A stretch of 12,520 bases of DNA from Bacillota bacterium (GTDB taxonomy: Bacteria; Bacillota; Clostridia; Peptostreptococcales; Anaerovoracaceae). The number at the start of each line of letters is the position of its first letter. Positions within the stretch are counted from its first letter, which is position 1. Both the position numbers and the translations under genes were made by a program. Below the pieces are notes generated by a model. That model was not told the DNA's origin, searched no databases, and saw only the letters and a list, made by a program, of their open reading frames with translations. The stretch covers positions 1 to 12,520 of the forward strand of contig JAFZRK010000099.1 of assembly GCA_017619905.1 (NCBI GenBank), written 5' to 3'. Shown piece by piece: positions 7,162 to 12,520 of the stretch.

Positions 7162-8088
7162 ATGGATCTGAAACAACTCGAGTATATCGTGGCTATCGCG
7201 GAGAATAAAAGTCTTACGAAAGCCGCTCAGCAGTTCTATATCTCTCAGTCCGCGCTCAGCCAGCAGCTCTCGAAACTCGAGAACGACCTTAAGCTTAAAC
7301 TGTTCATAAGGGATAAGCAGGGATTCAGACCGACGCCTGCCGGCAAGCTCTACATAGAGAACGCCAAGCGCATAATCCTCATACGCGACAAGACCTACGA
7401 GGAGCTGGCCCGGTATTCGCAGCGCCAGGAAAAGAGCATCCTCATAGGCGCAGCCGCGGGAAGGAGCACCACCCTCTTTGCACATGTATACCCGGATTTC
7501 AAGGAAAAGTACCCGGATTACGAGATCAGTCTCAAGGAAGGTCCCACGCAGGAAGCGGAACGCCACATGGATCTGGGCATGCTGGACATGGTGCTGACTC
7601 TCATGATGCCCCAGGAGCTCAAAGCGGACTCCAACGTCAACCACACCTGCCTCAACAGGGAAAAACTGATACTTGTTATGCCCCGGAACCATCATCTGGT
7701 GCCGAAGGACTATTCCGCGGCGGACGTCTACGGCTACACGCACATGGACATAAACATGCTGAAGAACGAACGCTTCATCCTGCCTTCCAAGCGCACGAAG
7801 CTGAGGATGCATATAGACGAGTTCTTCCAGGCCCACGATTTTGAACCGGACATCGCCTACGATGTGCTTAGCACATCCGCCATCTGCAACCTGGTAAACA
7901 TGGGAGATCTTTGTTCCGTCATAAGTTCCGGCTTCCTTTCGCACCGCGACGACATAGCGTTCTTCGACCTCGAGAACGAGATGACCATGGAATACAGCGT
8001 AAGCTGGAAAAAGAACCACCGCCTGTCGGAAGCGGAGCTGTACTTCATAGAGCTCTGCCGCAAAAAGATTCGCGAGATAATAATCTGA
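7162..8088 (+). CDS. LysR-type transcriptional regulator (divergent to the tct operon)
   Basis: 308 aa from the ATG at 7162. GGAGG (7147-7151) is 10 nt upstream of this start but only 1 nt before the ATG at 7153, and the ATG at 7135 lies in the promoter, so 7162 is preferred. Residues about 1-60 are the winged helix-turn-helix of the LysR family (DLKQLEYIVAIAENKSLTKAAQ, then ISQSALSQQLSKLEN). The rest is the two-lobed effector-binding domain starting near KSILIGAAAGRSTTLF. Such proteins sense a small organic acid and usually activate a divergent target operon while limiting their own synthesis. Here the target is presumably tctC-uxaA, with the imported acid or a product as effector. The gene ends at a bidirectional terminator. 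Confidence 0.93.
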   Translation: MDLKQLEYIVAIAENKSLTKAAQQFYISQSALSQQLSKLENDLKLKLFIRDKQGFRPTPAGKLYIENAKRIILIRDKTYEELARYSQRQEKSILIGAAAGRSTTLFAHVYPDFKEKYPDYEISLKEGPTQEAERHMDLGMLDMVLTLMMPQELKADSNVNHTCLNREKLILVMPRNHHLVPKDYSAADVYGYTHMDINMLKNERFILPSKRTKLRMHIDEFFQAHDFEPDIAYDVLSTSAICNLVNMGDLCSVISSGFLSHRDDIAFFDLENEMTMEYSVSWKKNHRLSEAELYFIELCRKKIREIII

Positions 8089-8100
8089 AACGATCGCAAT

Positions 8101-8140
8101 AAAAGTCCGGGCCTTCCGATGCGGAGGGTCCGGACCTTTT
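8101..8140. terminator. Bidirectional intrinsic terminator
   Basis: Between the convergent lysR and hydroxyacid dehydrogenase genes, a GC-rich stem runs from AAAAGTCCGG (8101-8110) to CCGGACCTTTT (8130-8140), with inner pairs CCTTCCG / CGGAGGG and small mismatches around a short loop. T4 follows on the plus strand, and TTTTATT on the minus strand, so it can stop both transcripts. Confidence 0.85.
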
Positions 8141-8157
8141 GATTCTATAAGCTATTC

Positions 8158-9114
8158 TTACTTAATCGGCTTGTTTGCCGGGAACTTGGGCGCCCTGCCG
8201 GAGAGCACGTCGTCCACGGACTCCGCCGCCAGGAGCGACACCTTGGCGTTGGCTTCCACGGTAAGCGCCGCGTTGTGCGGGCTGCACACGAAATTGGCGC
8301 AGGCGAACAACGGGTTATCGTCTTCCGGCGGTTCGCTTTCGAACACGTCCAGACCGGCTCCTGCAAGCTTTCCGCTGCCTAGAGCGTCCGCAAGATCCGC
8401 CTCGTTTACTATGCCGCCGCGGGCGCAGTTGATAAGGATGGCTCCGTCCTTCATCCTGGCGATCATGTCCTTGTTAAACAGGTTCCTGGTGGACGGCAGC
8501 AGCGGAACATGTATCGATACCACGTCGGACATCTCCACCACTTCTTCCATGGTAGGCCTTACATCTATCCAGTCGGGGATGTCCATCTTGTCCGCGAACA
8601 CGTCGAAACCGGCCACTTTCATTCCCAATCCGAAGTACGCTTTCTGAGCCACCAGCATGCCTATGGCTCCCAGGCCCAGTATGCCTATGGTCTTTCCGCT
8701 GACTTCATTGGTGGAAAAACCGTTGCGGGCGGTAAAGTACTTTCCGTCCTTGGTCATCCTGTCCAGCATGCAGAGCTTCTGCGCGCACGCGAGCATCAGG
8801 CCAACTGTCTTTTCCGCCACGGCGTTGCTGTTTCCGCCCTTTGCTATCGTAACGTATATTCCCTTTTCCGTGCAGTAGTCCAGATCGATGTTGTCGAGTC
8901 CTACTCCGTACCTTGCGATGACCTTGAGCTGCTTAGCGCACTCAAGAACGTCCTTTCTGTACAGGTCGGTCCTGGCTATGACTGCGTCCGCATCCGCGAT
9001 GTCCTTCTTGATGGTCTCCTGATCGTGAGCTGCTCCAACGACTACGTCGTATCCTTTTTCTCTGAGATATGCCTTGCCTGCTTCGTCAATGTCGTACGGT
9101 ATTAAAACTTTCAT
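8158..9114 (-). CDS. D-isomer-specific 2-hydroxyacid dehydrogenase (SerA-like)
   Basis: 318 aa from the ATG at 9114, which follows AAGGAGGG by 10 nt; a longer reading to 9192 would run through the promoter. The family is plain: nucleotide fold GLGAIG (147-152) with D171 ending the second strand, pointing to NAD(H) rather than NADP(H). The catalytic triad is R232 (NCARGG), E261 (DVFESEPP) and H280 (SPHNAALT). The substrate loop RYGVGLDNID is at 68-77. The protein lacks the ACT domain of full-length phosphoglycerate dehydrogenase, so serine synthesis is less likely. The family oxidises or reduces 2-hydroxy acids such as glycerate, lactate, hydroxyisocaproate or (S)-sulfolactate (SlcC). It has its own promoter and possible operator; the upstream AEC permease gene is in the same direction and may supply its substrate. 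Confidence 0.92.
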   Translation of the reverse strand: MKVLIPYDIDEAGKAYLREKGYDVVVGAAHDQETIKKDIADADAVIARTDLYRKDVLECAKQLKVIARYGVGLDNIDLDYCTEKGIYVTIAKGGNSNAVAEKTVGLMLACAQKLCMLDRMTKDGKYFTARNGFSTNEVSGKTIGILGLGAIGMLVAQKAYFGLGMKVAGFDVFADKMDIPDWIDVRPTMEEVVEMSDVVSIHVPLLPSTRNLFNKDMIARMKDGAILINCARGGIVNEADLADALGSGKLAGAGLDVFESEPPEDDNPLFACANFVCSPHNAALTVEANAKVSLLAAESVDDVLSGRAPKFPANKPIK

Positions 9115-9138
9115 GTCGGTCTTTCCCTCCTTGCCTCG

Positions 9139-9168
9139 ATTATATCCGCCAAAGAAAAAGCGCGTCAA
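9139..9168 (-). promoter_or_regulatory. SigA-type promoter of the 2-hydroxyacid dehydrogenase gene
   Basis: Minus strand: -35 TTGACG (9163-9168, 5 of 6), 18-nt spacer, -10 TATAAT (9139-9144, 6 of 6). The start would fall near 9132, directly in front of the AAGGAGGG ribosome site, so the leader is under 20 nt. Confidence 0.75.
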
Positions 9169-9179
9169 TTTCGTAATAT

Positions 9180-9191
9180 TGAAGCGCTTCA
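9180..9191. promoter_or_regulatory. 12-bp perfect palindrome, candidate operator (LacI-family-like)
   Basis: TGAAGCGCTTCA is perfectly self-complementary with a central CG, the pattern of LacI/GalR-type operators. It is 2 bp shorter than the usual catabolite-responsive element. It lies 11 bp upstream of the -35 of the hydroxyacid dehydrogenase promoter and 22 nt after the permease stop codon. The position suits an activator or a looping repressor; there is no T-run on the minus strand, so it is not a terminator. Confidence 0.4.
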
Positions 9192-9213
9192 TTAGAAAAA
9201 GTAACGTTCAGGG

Positions 9214-10128
9214 CTAGATCGAGAGTATCGAATCCATGATCTTTACGATCACCGGCGTCGTTATGAGCGACAGCGCCGTGGTAACGAACACCATCTGACC
9301 TGCAAACCGCGCGTCCTTTCCGTACTGACCGGCAAACACCGCGGACGTGGACGGCGCAGGCATCGCGGTCTGAAGCACCGTAACGCAAATGATGACCGGC
9401 TCCACGCGGAAAAGATACAGCACTGTGAATACCACCGCGGGCATGATGACCAGGCGCAGCAGCGTATAGAACGCCAGAGGCCCTATGACGTCCCTGCTCC
9501 ATTTTATCTCTGCCATTACGAAGCCGACGTATATCATGCAGAACGGCGTGGAACAGTTGCCAATGCCTTTAATTGCCGTAATGATGAATTCCGGAAGCTC
9601 AAACGGAACGAGCGTATAGATAATGCCAAGGAACAGCGCTATCATGCAGGGATGCAGGAGAAGCTTAATTGCGCTGCCCTTCTTCCTTGCGGATTTTCCG
9701 GCGACTGTGGGCACGCCTATGGTCCAGGTAGTGATCCGGTAGATTATCTGGGTAACGCTGGCCAGAAGGTATCCTTCCGCACCGTAAGCCATCTGGCAGG
9801 ACGGCAGGCCCAGGAAAGAGTAGTTGGAAGTCATTACCCCGTAGCGGATGACTCCCTGACGGTACTCGGGCGTCTTTCTGAAAAAGGCAAAAGCAAAGCC
9901 GATGCAGACTGCCTGACCGAAAGCCGCGCACAGAAGCGCTATCCCGAGCTCGCCCCACATGCCGGAGCCGTGCTTTGATGTGAAAGCGCCGAATACCATG
10001 CACGGGAGGATGATGTTCATCATGAGCGCGGATATCTCCGAAGCGCCCTTCTCGGATACGAGCCCGGCTTTTTTAGCGATTATGCCCGCCAGCATGTATA
10101 TGAACAGTATTACCTGAAATTCAGCCAA
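9214..10128 (-). CDS. AEC-family (auxin efflux carrier-like) organic-acid permease
   Basis: 304 aa, about ten membrane helices in two similar halves, as in the AEC family. Seen: a starting helix followed by LAGIIAKKAGLVSEKG (the YxxRKxGxxxxxG-like family opening), NIILPCMVFGAF (38-49), NYSFLGLPSCQMAYG (102-116), the cytoplasmic basic loop KSARKKGSAIKLLLHP and LQTAMPAPSTSAVFAGQYG in the second half. Bacterial members carry malate, malonate, lactate or related acids. The TTG at 10128 is taken as start because GGAGG lies 5 nt before it and it preserves the whole first helix; the alternative ATG at 10095 would cut that helix. It has its own promoter downstream of the ncRNA terminator. It precedes the 2-hydroxyacid dehydrogenase by 99 nt, suggesting transport of that enzyme's substrate or product. 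Confidence 0.85.
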   Translation of the reverse strand: MAEFQVILFIYMLAGIIAKKAGLVSEKGASEISALMMNIILPCMVFGAFTSKHGSGMWGELGIALLCAAFGQAVCIGFAFAFFRKTPEYRQGVIRYGVMTSNYSFLGLPSCQMAYGAEGYLLASVTQIIYRITTWTIGVPTVAGKSARKKGSAIKLLLHPCMIALFLGIIYTLVPFELPEFIITAIKGIGNCSTPFCMIYVGFVMAEIKWSRDVIGPLAFYTLLRLVIMPAVVFTVLYLFRVEPVIICVTVLQTAMPAPSTSAVFAGQYGKDARFAGQMVFVTTALSLITTPVIVKIMDSILSI

Positions 10129-10172
10129 ATCCGCCTCCGCCGCTCCGGCCGTGCACTGTAAATGACAATAGC

Positions 10173-10201
10173 ATTATAGCCCCTGCCCGTTTATTTGTAA
10201 A
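10173..10201 (-). promoter_or_regulatory. SigA-type promoter of the AEC permease gene
   Basis: Minus strand: -35 TTTACA (10196-10201, 5 of 6), 17-nt spacer, -10 TATAAT (10173-10178). The start would be near 10166, giving a leader of about 38 nt. It lies just downstream of the terminator at 10207-10248, so the permease does not depend on the transcript above it. Confidence 0.7.
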
Positions 10202-10206
10202 ACTGC

Positions 10207-10248
10207 AAAAAAGAGAAGCGCCCCGCAGGTCTTATGCCTGCGGGGCGC
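10207..10248 (-). terminator. Strong intrinsic terminator of the candidate ncRNA
   Basis: A perfect 12-bp stem, GCGCCCCGCAGG (10218-10229) with CCTGCGGGGCGC (10237-10248), has a 7-nt loop and is followed on the minus strand by TTCTCTTTTTT (10207-10217). There is no T-run on the plus strand, so it works only for minus-strand transcription arriving from above 10248. Confidence 0.92.
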
Positions 10249-10440
10249 ATCGCTAAAGCCCCGGTCCAACGACTTGACATATAGGTTAATGCGCTTTCGG
10301 TCCTGAGGGGATTTTACCTCTAAAAAATACTATGTCTATTGAAACTGTCGAGGAATCGGGCTTCAGACCTGTATTATCCCGGCCATCCGGCTTCAGAATG
10401 AGTGCTGACAGACGGAGACCGGCGGGCTGTCCTATTAACT
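10207..10440 (-). ncRNA. Candidate structured non-coding RNA, about 233 nt
   Basis: An independent transcription unit with its own promoter (10446-10475) and terminator (10207-10248) and no credible ORF. Expected 5' end near 10440. Hand folding finds nested long-range pairing: AGCCC-(gc)-CGGTC (10417-10428) with GACCGGGGCT (10257-10266), ten pairs with a 2-nt bulge; inside it GGTCTGA (10363-10369) with TCAGGACC (10299-10306), seven pairs with one bulge; and inside that GATT+CCTC (10350-10357) with GAGG+AATC (10310-10320). The long closing stem with a nested rod-like interior is reminiscent of 6S RNA, but I recognise no conserved sequence of 6S, tmRNA, SRP RNA, RNase P or a known riboswitch. 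An attenuated leader for the permease is less likely because that gene has its own promoter below the terminator. Confidence 0.55.
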
Positions 10441-10445
10441 ATTTT

Positions 10446-10475
10446 ATTATAGCATCCTGCCGGGGTGTTTTTCAA
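10446..10475 (-). promoter_or_regulatory. Extended -10 promoter driving the candidate ncRNA
   Basis: Minus strand: -35 TTGAAA (10470-10475, 5 of 6), 18-nt spacer, -10 TATAAT (10446-10451) preceded by TGC (10452-10454), an extended -10. It lies downstream of the CoA-transferase terminator and is therefore a fresh start of transcription. Confidence 0.7.
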
Positions 10476-10541
10476 TATTATTCGACAAAAAACATATATC
10501 CGTTGCTTAAGATACTGAATCCACTGTTTCAGCGCTTTTCG

Positions 10542-10575
10542 AAAAAAGGTCCCGCAGCATCTGCTGCGGGACCTT
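10542..10575 (-). terminator. Intrinsic terminator of the etfA / CoA-transferase operon
   Basis: AAGGTCCCGCAGC pairs with GCTGCGGGACCTT across 10546-10575 with a tight 4-nt loop, followed on the minus strand by a run of Ts (10542-10547 are all A on the plus strand). It lies 35 nt after the CoA-transferase stop. Confidence 0.92.
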
Positions 10576-10610
10576 AAGCTTGATCAAATTCTCTGCTGAG
10601 CCGAGTAAGC

Positions 10611-12239
10611 TTACTTCTCGTCCGCCAGCATGGTCTTTCCGAGACCGCCCCACTTCTCCTGGAAGATCTCGGGCGGCATCTCCTTAAGATCCGGAGAGAT
10701 GGCCGGACGGAAGCCCATCTTCGCGATGACGTCCTTCTCAACGTCCAGACCAGGCGCTACCTCTATGAGGGTGAACACATGGTCTACGAGCTTGAAGACC
10801 GCCTTCTCGGTGATGTAGAAGACTTCCTGGGTATCCGGGGAGTACTTTCCGGAGAACGATATCTGCGTTACCTTGTCAATGAACTTCGGGAACTCGGTCT
10901 GGGTCTTCTTGTTGAAGCCGCAGAGGGTGCCCACGAAGATTACCTTCTTGGTCGACGCGGTGATGTCCACGAATCCGCCGGGGCCGGTAACACGGCTGCC
11001 CATTCTGGAAACATTGTTGTTTCCGTCCTTGTCGATCTCGCCTATGCCGAGGCAGGTAACGTCAAGACCGCCGCCGGAGATCATGTCGAACATCTCGTGC
11101 GGGGAGATTATGGCTTCCGGGTTGTACGCGGAACCGAAGCTCGGCAGAGCGGAAGGAACGCCGCCTACCATGCCGGACTCGGTGCTCATGATGATGTCGT
11201 TGGTGAATCCCTCTTCGTTGATGACTCTCGCCATCTCAGCAGGCATGCCTACGCCAAGGTTTACGATGTTGCCCTTGCGCAGCTCCATGGCGGCTCTCCT
11301 GAGGATGACCTTTCTCTCGTCGAACGGGAGCGGCTTGATGGCGTTGAGCGGCTTTCTGATCTGGCCGGAGAATGAGGGCTCCCAGTAGTTGCCCTCTGCC
11401 TGCCAGCAGTGCTTGGGATCGTCGTCCCATACAACGTAGTCGACCAGGTTGCTGGGGATATTGATGTCCTTGGGATTGAGGGTCTCTTTCTTAGCGAGAT
11501 ACTCTACCTGAACAATTACGATACCGCCGCAGTGCTTTACGGCGTTGGCTACCGCGAATCCTTCGTTTATTACGGACTCGTGAGCGAAGGAGATGTTTCC
11601 GTTCTCGTCCGCGATGGTTCCTCTGAGCAGAGCAACGTCAACCTTGAAGGAAGGATAGAACAGATACTCTTCGCCTTCGAACTCTATCAGCTTAACTACT
11701 TCGTCGCCGCACTGTCTTGCAGCTTCGTTCATCTTTCCGCCTTCAACTCTGGGGTCTACGAAAGTACCCAGGCCGATCTTGGTGATGAGTCCCGGACGGC
11801 CCGCGCCTATCTCTCTCCAGAGGTTGATTATTACGCCCTGAGGGAGGCAGAAGCTTGCTATCTGGTTGGCTCTGATCTGGTCGCAGAGAGTGTACGCGCT
11901 TGCTACGTGGGCGCTGGTCCACTTGGCAACAAGGCCGGGGCCTGCTTCGCCCAGACGGTTCATGCCGCGGACGCACTTGGAAGCTATGGGATCCGGATCC
12001 GGACCGTTGGGGTTCTTGCTCCTGTCCCATCCGATGAACTGGTTGCCGAAGCCCCAGTCGCCCAGAGCGGAGCCCTGCTTCATGTTGAGATTGCAGGGAT
12101 GACCGGTCTCCTTAAAACTGTCCCTGATGGCGCAGGCGATACCTTCCGCCCATCCGGAAAGACCCATTCCGGCTACGCCTACTGTAGCGCCGTCCGGTAT
12201 GAGCTTGGCAGCTTCCTGAGCTGTTATGAATTTTGCCAT
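10611..12239 (-). CDS. Family I CoA-transferase (propionate/acetate CoA-transferase-like)
   Basis: 542 aa, with both CoA-transferase halves fused in one chain, as in propionate CoA-transferase (about 524 aa) and YdiF. Seen: an N-terminal half with the glycine-rich segment GLGTFVDPRVEGGKMN (156-171) typical of this group, and a C-terminal half with the catalytic glutamate E354 in MSTESGMVGG, then GGGLDVTCLGIGEID and the oxyanion-type stretch GSRVTGPGGFVDI. The glutamate is known to form the thioester carrying CoA between a short-chain donor acyl-CoA and an acceptor acid in the cytoplasm. Substrates of the group include acetate, propionate, lactate and acrylate; which apply here is not visible. 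GGAGG (12246-12250) is 6 nt before the ATG. It follows etfA by 77 nt holding a terminator-like hairpin, suggesting coupling to an acyl-CoA dehydrogenase or reductase step. Confidence 0.9.
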   Translation of the reverse strand: MAKFITAQEAAKLIPDGATVGVAGMGLSGWAEGIACAIRDSFKETGHPCNLNMKQGSALGDWGFGNQFIGWDRSKNPNGPDPDPIASKCVRGMNRLGEAGPGLVAKWTSAHVASAYTLCDQIRANQIASFCLPQGVIINLWREIGAGRPGLITKIGLGTFVDPRVEGGKMNEAARQCGDEVVKLIEFEGEEYLFYPSFKVDVALLRGTIADENGNISFAHESVINEGFAVANAVKHCGGIVIVQVEYLAKKETLNPKDINIPSNLVDYVVWDDDPKHCWQAEGNYWEPSFSGQIRKPLNAIKPLPFDERKVILRRAAMELRKGNIVNLGVGMPAEMARVINEEGFTNDIIMSTESGMVGGVPSALPSFGSAYNPEAIISPHEMFDMISGGGLDVTCLGIGEIDKDGNNNVSRMGSRVTGPGGFVDITASTKKVIFVGTLCGFNKKTQTEFPKFIDKVTQISFSGKYSPDTQEVFYITEKAVFKLVDHVFTLIEVAPGLDVEKDVIAKMGFRPAISPDLKEMPPEIFQEKWGGLGKTMLADEK

Positions 12240-12253
12240 GTTATTCCTCCGTT

Positions 12254-12308
12254 AAAGAAAAGCGGTCCCGCCGCCGTTCCGTTTTCGTGGAAAAGCATGC
12301 GGGACCGC
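12254..12308 (-). terminator. Terminator-like hairpin between etfA and the CoA-transferase gene (possible attenuator)
   Basis: GCGGTCCCGC (12262-12271) pairs perfectly with GCGGGACCGC (12299-12308). The 27-nt loop holds an inner TTTTC-GTG-GAAAA hairpin (12282-12294). On the minus strand TTTTCTTT follows immediately (12254-12261), and the ribosome site of the next gene begins only 4 nt later. No promoter fits between, so downstream expression must come from read-through or regulated antitermination. Confidence 0.65.
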
Positions 12309-12316
12309 AAGTCGCT

Positions 12317-12520
12317 TTACTTATTCTTTACTGCCTTGAAGGACTCGATCATCTCGGGAACGACCTTGAATAGGTCGCCTACGATACCGTAGTCCGCGAT
12401 CTCGAAGATCGGAGCGGCATCGTTCTTGTTGACCGCGATGATGCACTCGGAATCCTGCATACCTGCCTTGTGCTGGATAGCGCCGGAGATACCCAGAGCG
12501 ATGTAGATCTTCGGGTGTAC
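12317..12520 (-). CDS. etfA: Electron transfer flavoprotein alpha subunit, C-terminal part (runs off the window)
   Basis: The last 67 residues are in the window; the 5' part lies beyond base 12520. The visible sequence, beginning VHPKIYIALGISGAIQH, is the FAD-binding domain of EtfA, with the conserved GISGAIQH loop, VNKNDAAPIFEIADYGIVGD (30-49) and the usual ending FKVVPEMIESFK. EtfA with EtfB shuttles electrons between acyl-CoA dehydrogenases or reductases and other redox carriers; in anaerobes some forms bifurcate electrons. Which form this is cannot be decided from the tail. The reading ends with TAA at 12317-12319, 77 nt before the CoA-transferase gene, and etfB and an acyl-CoA dehydrogenase gene are expected just outside the window. 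Confidence 0.93.
   Translation of the reverse strand, partial: VHPKIYIALGISGAIQHKAGMQDSECIIAVNKNDAAPIFEIADYGIVGDLFKVVPEMIESFKAVKNK

Noticed and set aside
7042..8019. 325-codon open frame on the minus strand opposite lysR
   Set aside because: The lysR reading has the helix-turn-helix, a ribosome site and a promoter; the antisense frame would end inside the divergent promoter region.
9180..9191. Terminator for the AEC permease gene
   Set aside because: The palindrome has no loop-forming spacer and no T-run on the minus strand; it suits a protein-binding site better.
10274..10279. Plus-strand TTGACA as a possible promoter
   Set aside because: No acceptable -10 lies 16-18 bp downstream and no plus-strand gene follows.
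10207..10440. Riboswitch leader of the AEC permease instead of an independent RNA
   Set aside because: The permease has a good promoter (10173-10201) below the terminator, so the upstream RNA is not needed for its expression. The idea is not excluded, only less likely; no aptamer consensus was recognised.
10332..10577. 81-codon open frame on the plus strand in the non-coding stretch
   Set aside because: There is no ribosome site before the ATG, it runs through a promoter and a terminator stem on the other strand, and the peptide has no recognisable feature.
11409..12392. 327-codon open frame on the plus strand opposite the CoA-transferase gene
   Set aside because: It is antisense to a clear family I CoA-transferase and runs through the hairpin and into etfA; no start signal.

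Overview
This window looks like part of a chromosome from an anaerobic, low-to-moderate-GC Gram-positive bacterium, most likely a clostridial member of the Bacillota. The signs are strong AAGGAGG-type ribosome sites, frequent TTG starts, near-consensus SigA promoters (several with an extended -10), a lipoprotein with an MKKxxxxLLLVLAMVLSLAAC signal and a low-complexity Asn/Pro/Gly linker, strong intrinsic terminators, and an electron-transfer flavoprotein next to a family I CoA-transferase. The lineage is an inference from style only; no rRNA or marker gene is present.

Layout. (1) Bases 36-6932, minus strand: a six-gene catabolic operon read tctC - tctB - tctA - Ldh_2-family dehydrogenase - DapA-family lyase - UxaA-family dehydratase. 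It imports an organic acid through a tripartite tricarboxylate transporter (TTT) and processes it with a dehydrogenase, a class I Schiff-base lyase and a hydro-lyase. A promoter (7062-7091) lies upstream of tctC, and an intrinsic-terminator-like hairpin sits between tctC and tctB. (2) Bases 7108-8088, plus strand: a divergent LysR-type regulator with its own extended -10 promoter, which is the obvious candidate to control the operon. A bidirectional terminator (8101-8140) closes it. (3) Bases 8158-9168, minus: a D-isomer-specific 2-hydroxyacid dehydrogenase with its own promoter and a 12-bp perfect palindrome just upstream. (4) Bases 9214-10201, minus: an AEC-family permease with its own promoter. 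(5) Bases 10207-10475, minus: a stand-alone unit with no credible ORF, having a strong promoter, about 233 nt of foldable sequence and a strong terminator. It is best read as a structured non-coding RNA. (6) Bases 10542-12520, minus: the end of etfA, an attenuator-like hairpin, a propionate/acetate CoA-transferase-like gene and a terminator.

How it may work together. The TTT system captures a di- or tricarboxylate-like, hydroxy- or sulfo-acid. The UxaA-type dehydratase would make a 2-keto-3-deoxy acid, the DapA-type enzyme could cleave it to pyruvate plus an aldehyde, and the Ldh_2 enzyme could interconvert a 2-keto and a 2-hydroxy acid. The D-hydroxyacid dehydrogenase and AEC permease form a second hydroxy-acid module, and EtfA plus the CoA-transferase suggest CoA activation and reduction of a short acid. 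The set of TTT transporter + Ldh_2 dehydrogenase + SerA-like dehydrogenase + UxaA/SuyAB-superfamily lyase resembles the published sulfolactate route (SlcHFG, ComC, SlcC, SuyAB). However, the UxaA protein keeps the Cys segments of aldarate/aldonate dehydratases and the DapA-type gene is not part of that route, so the substrate stays open. No CRISPR array, insertion sequence, tRNA or rRNA was seen.
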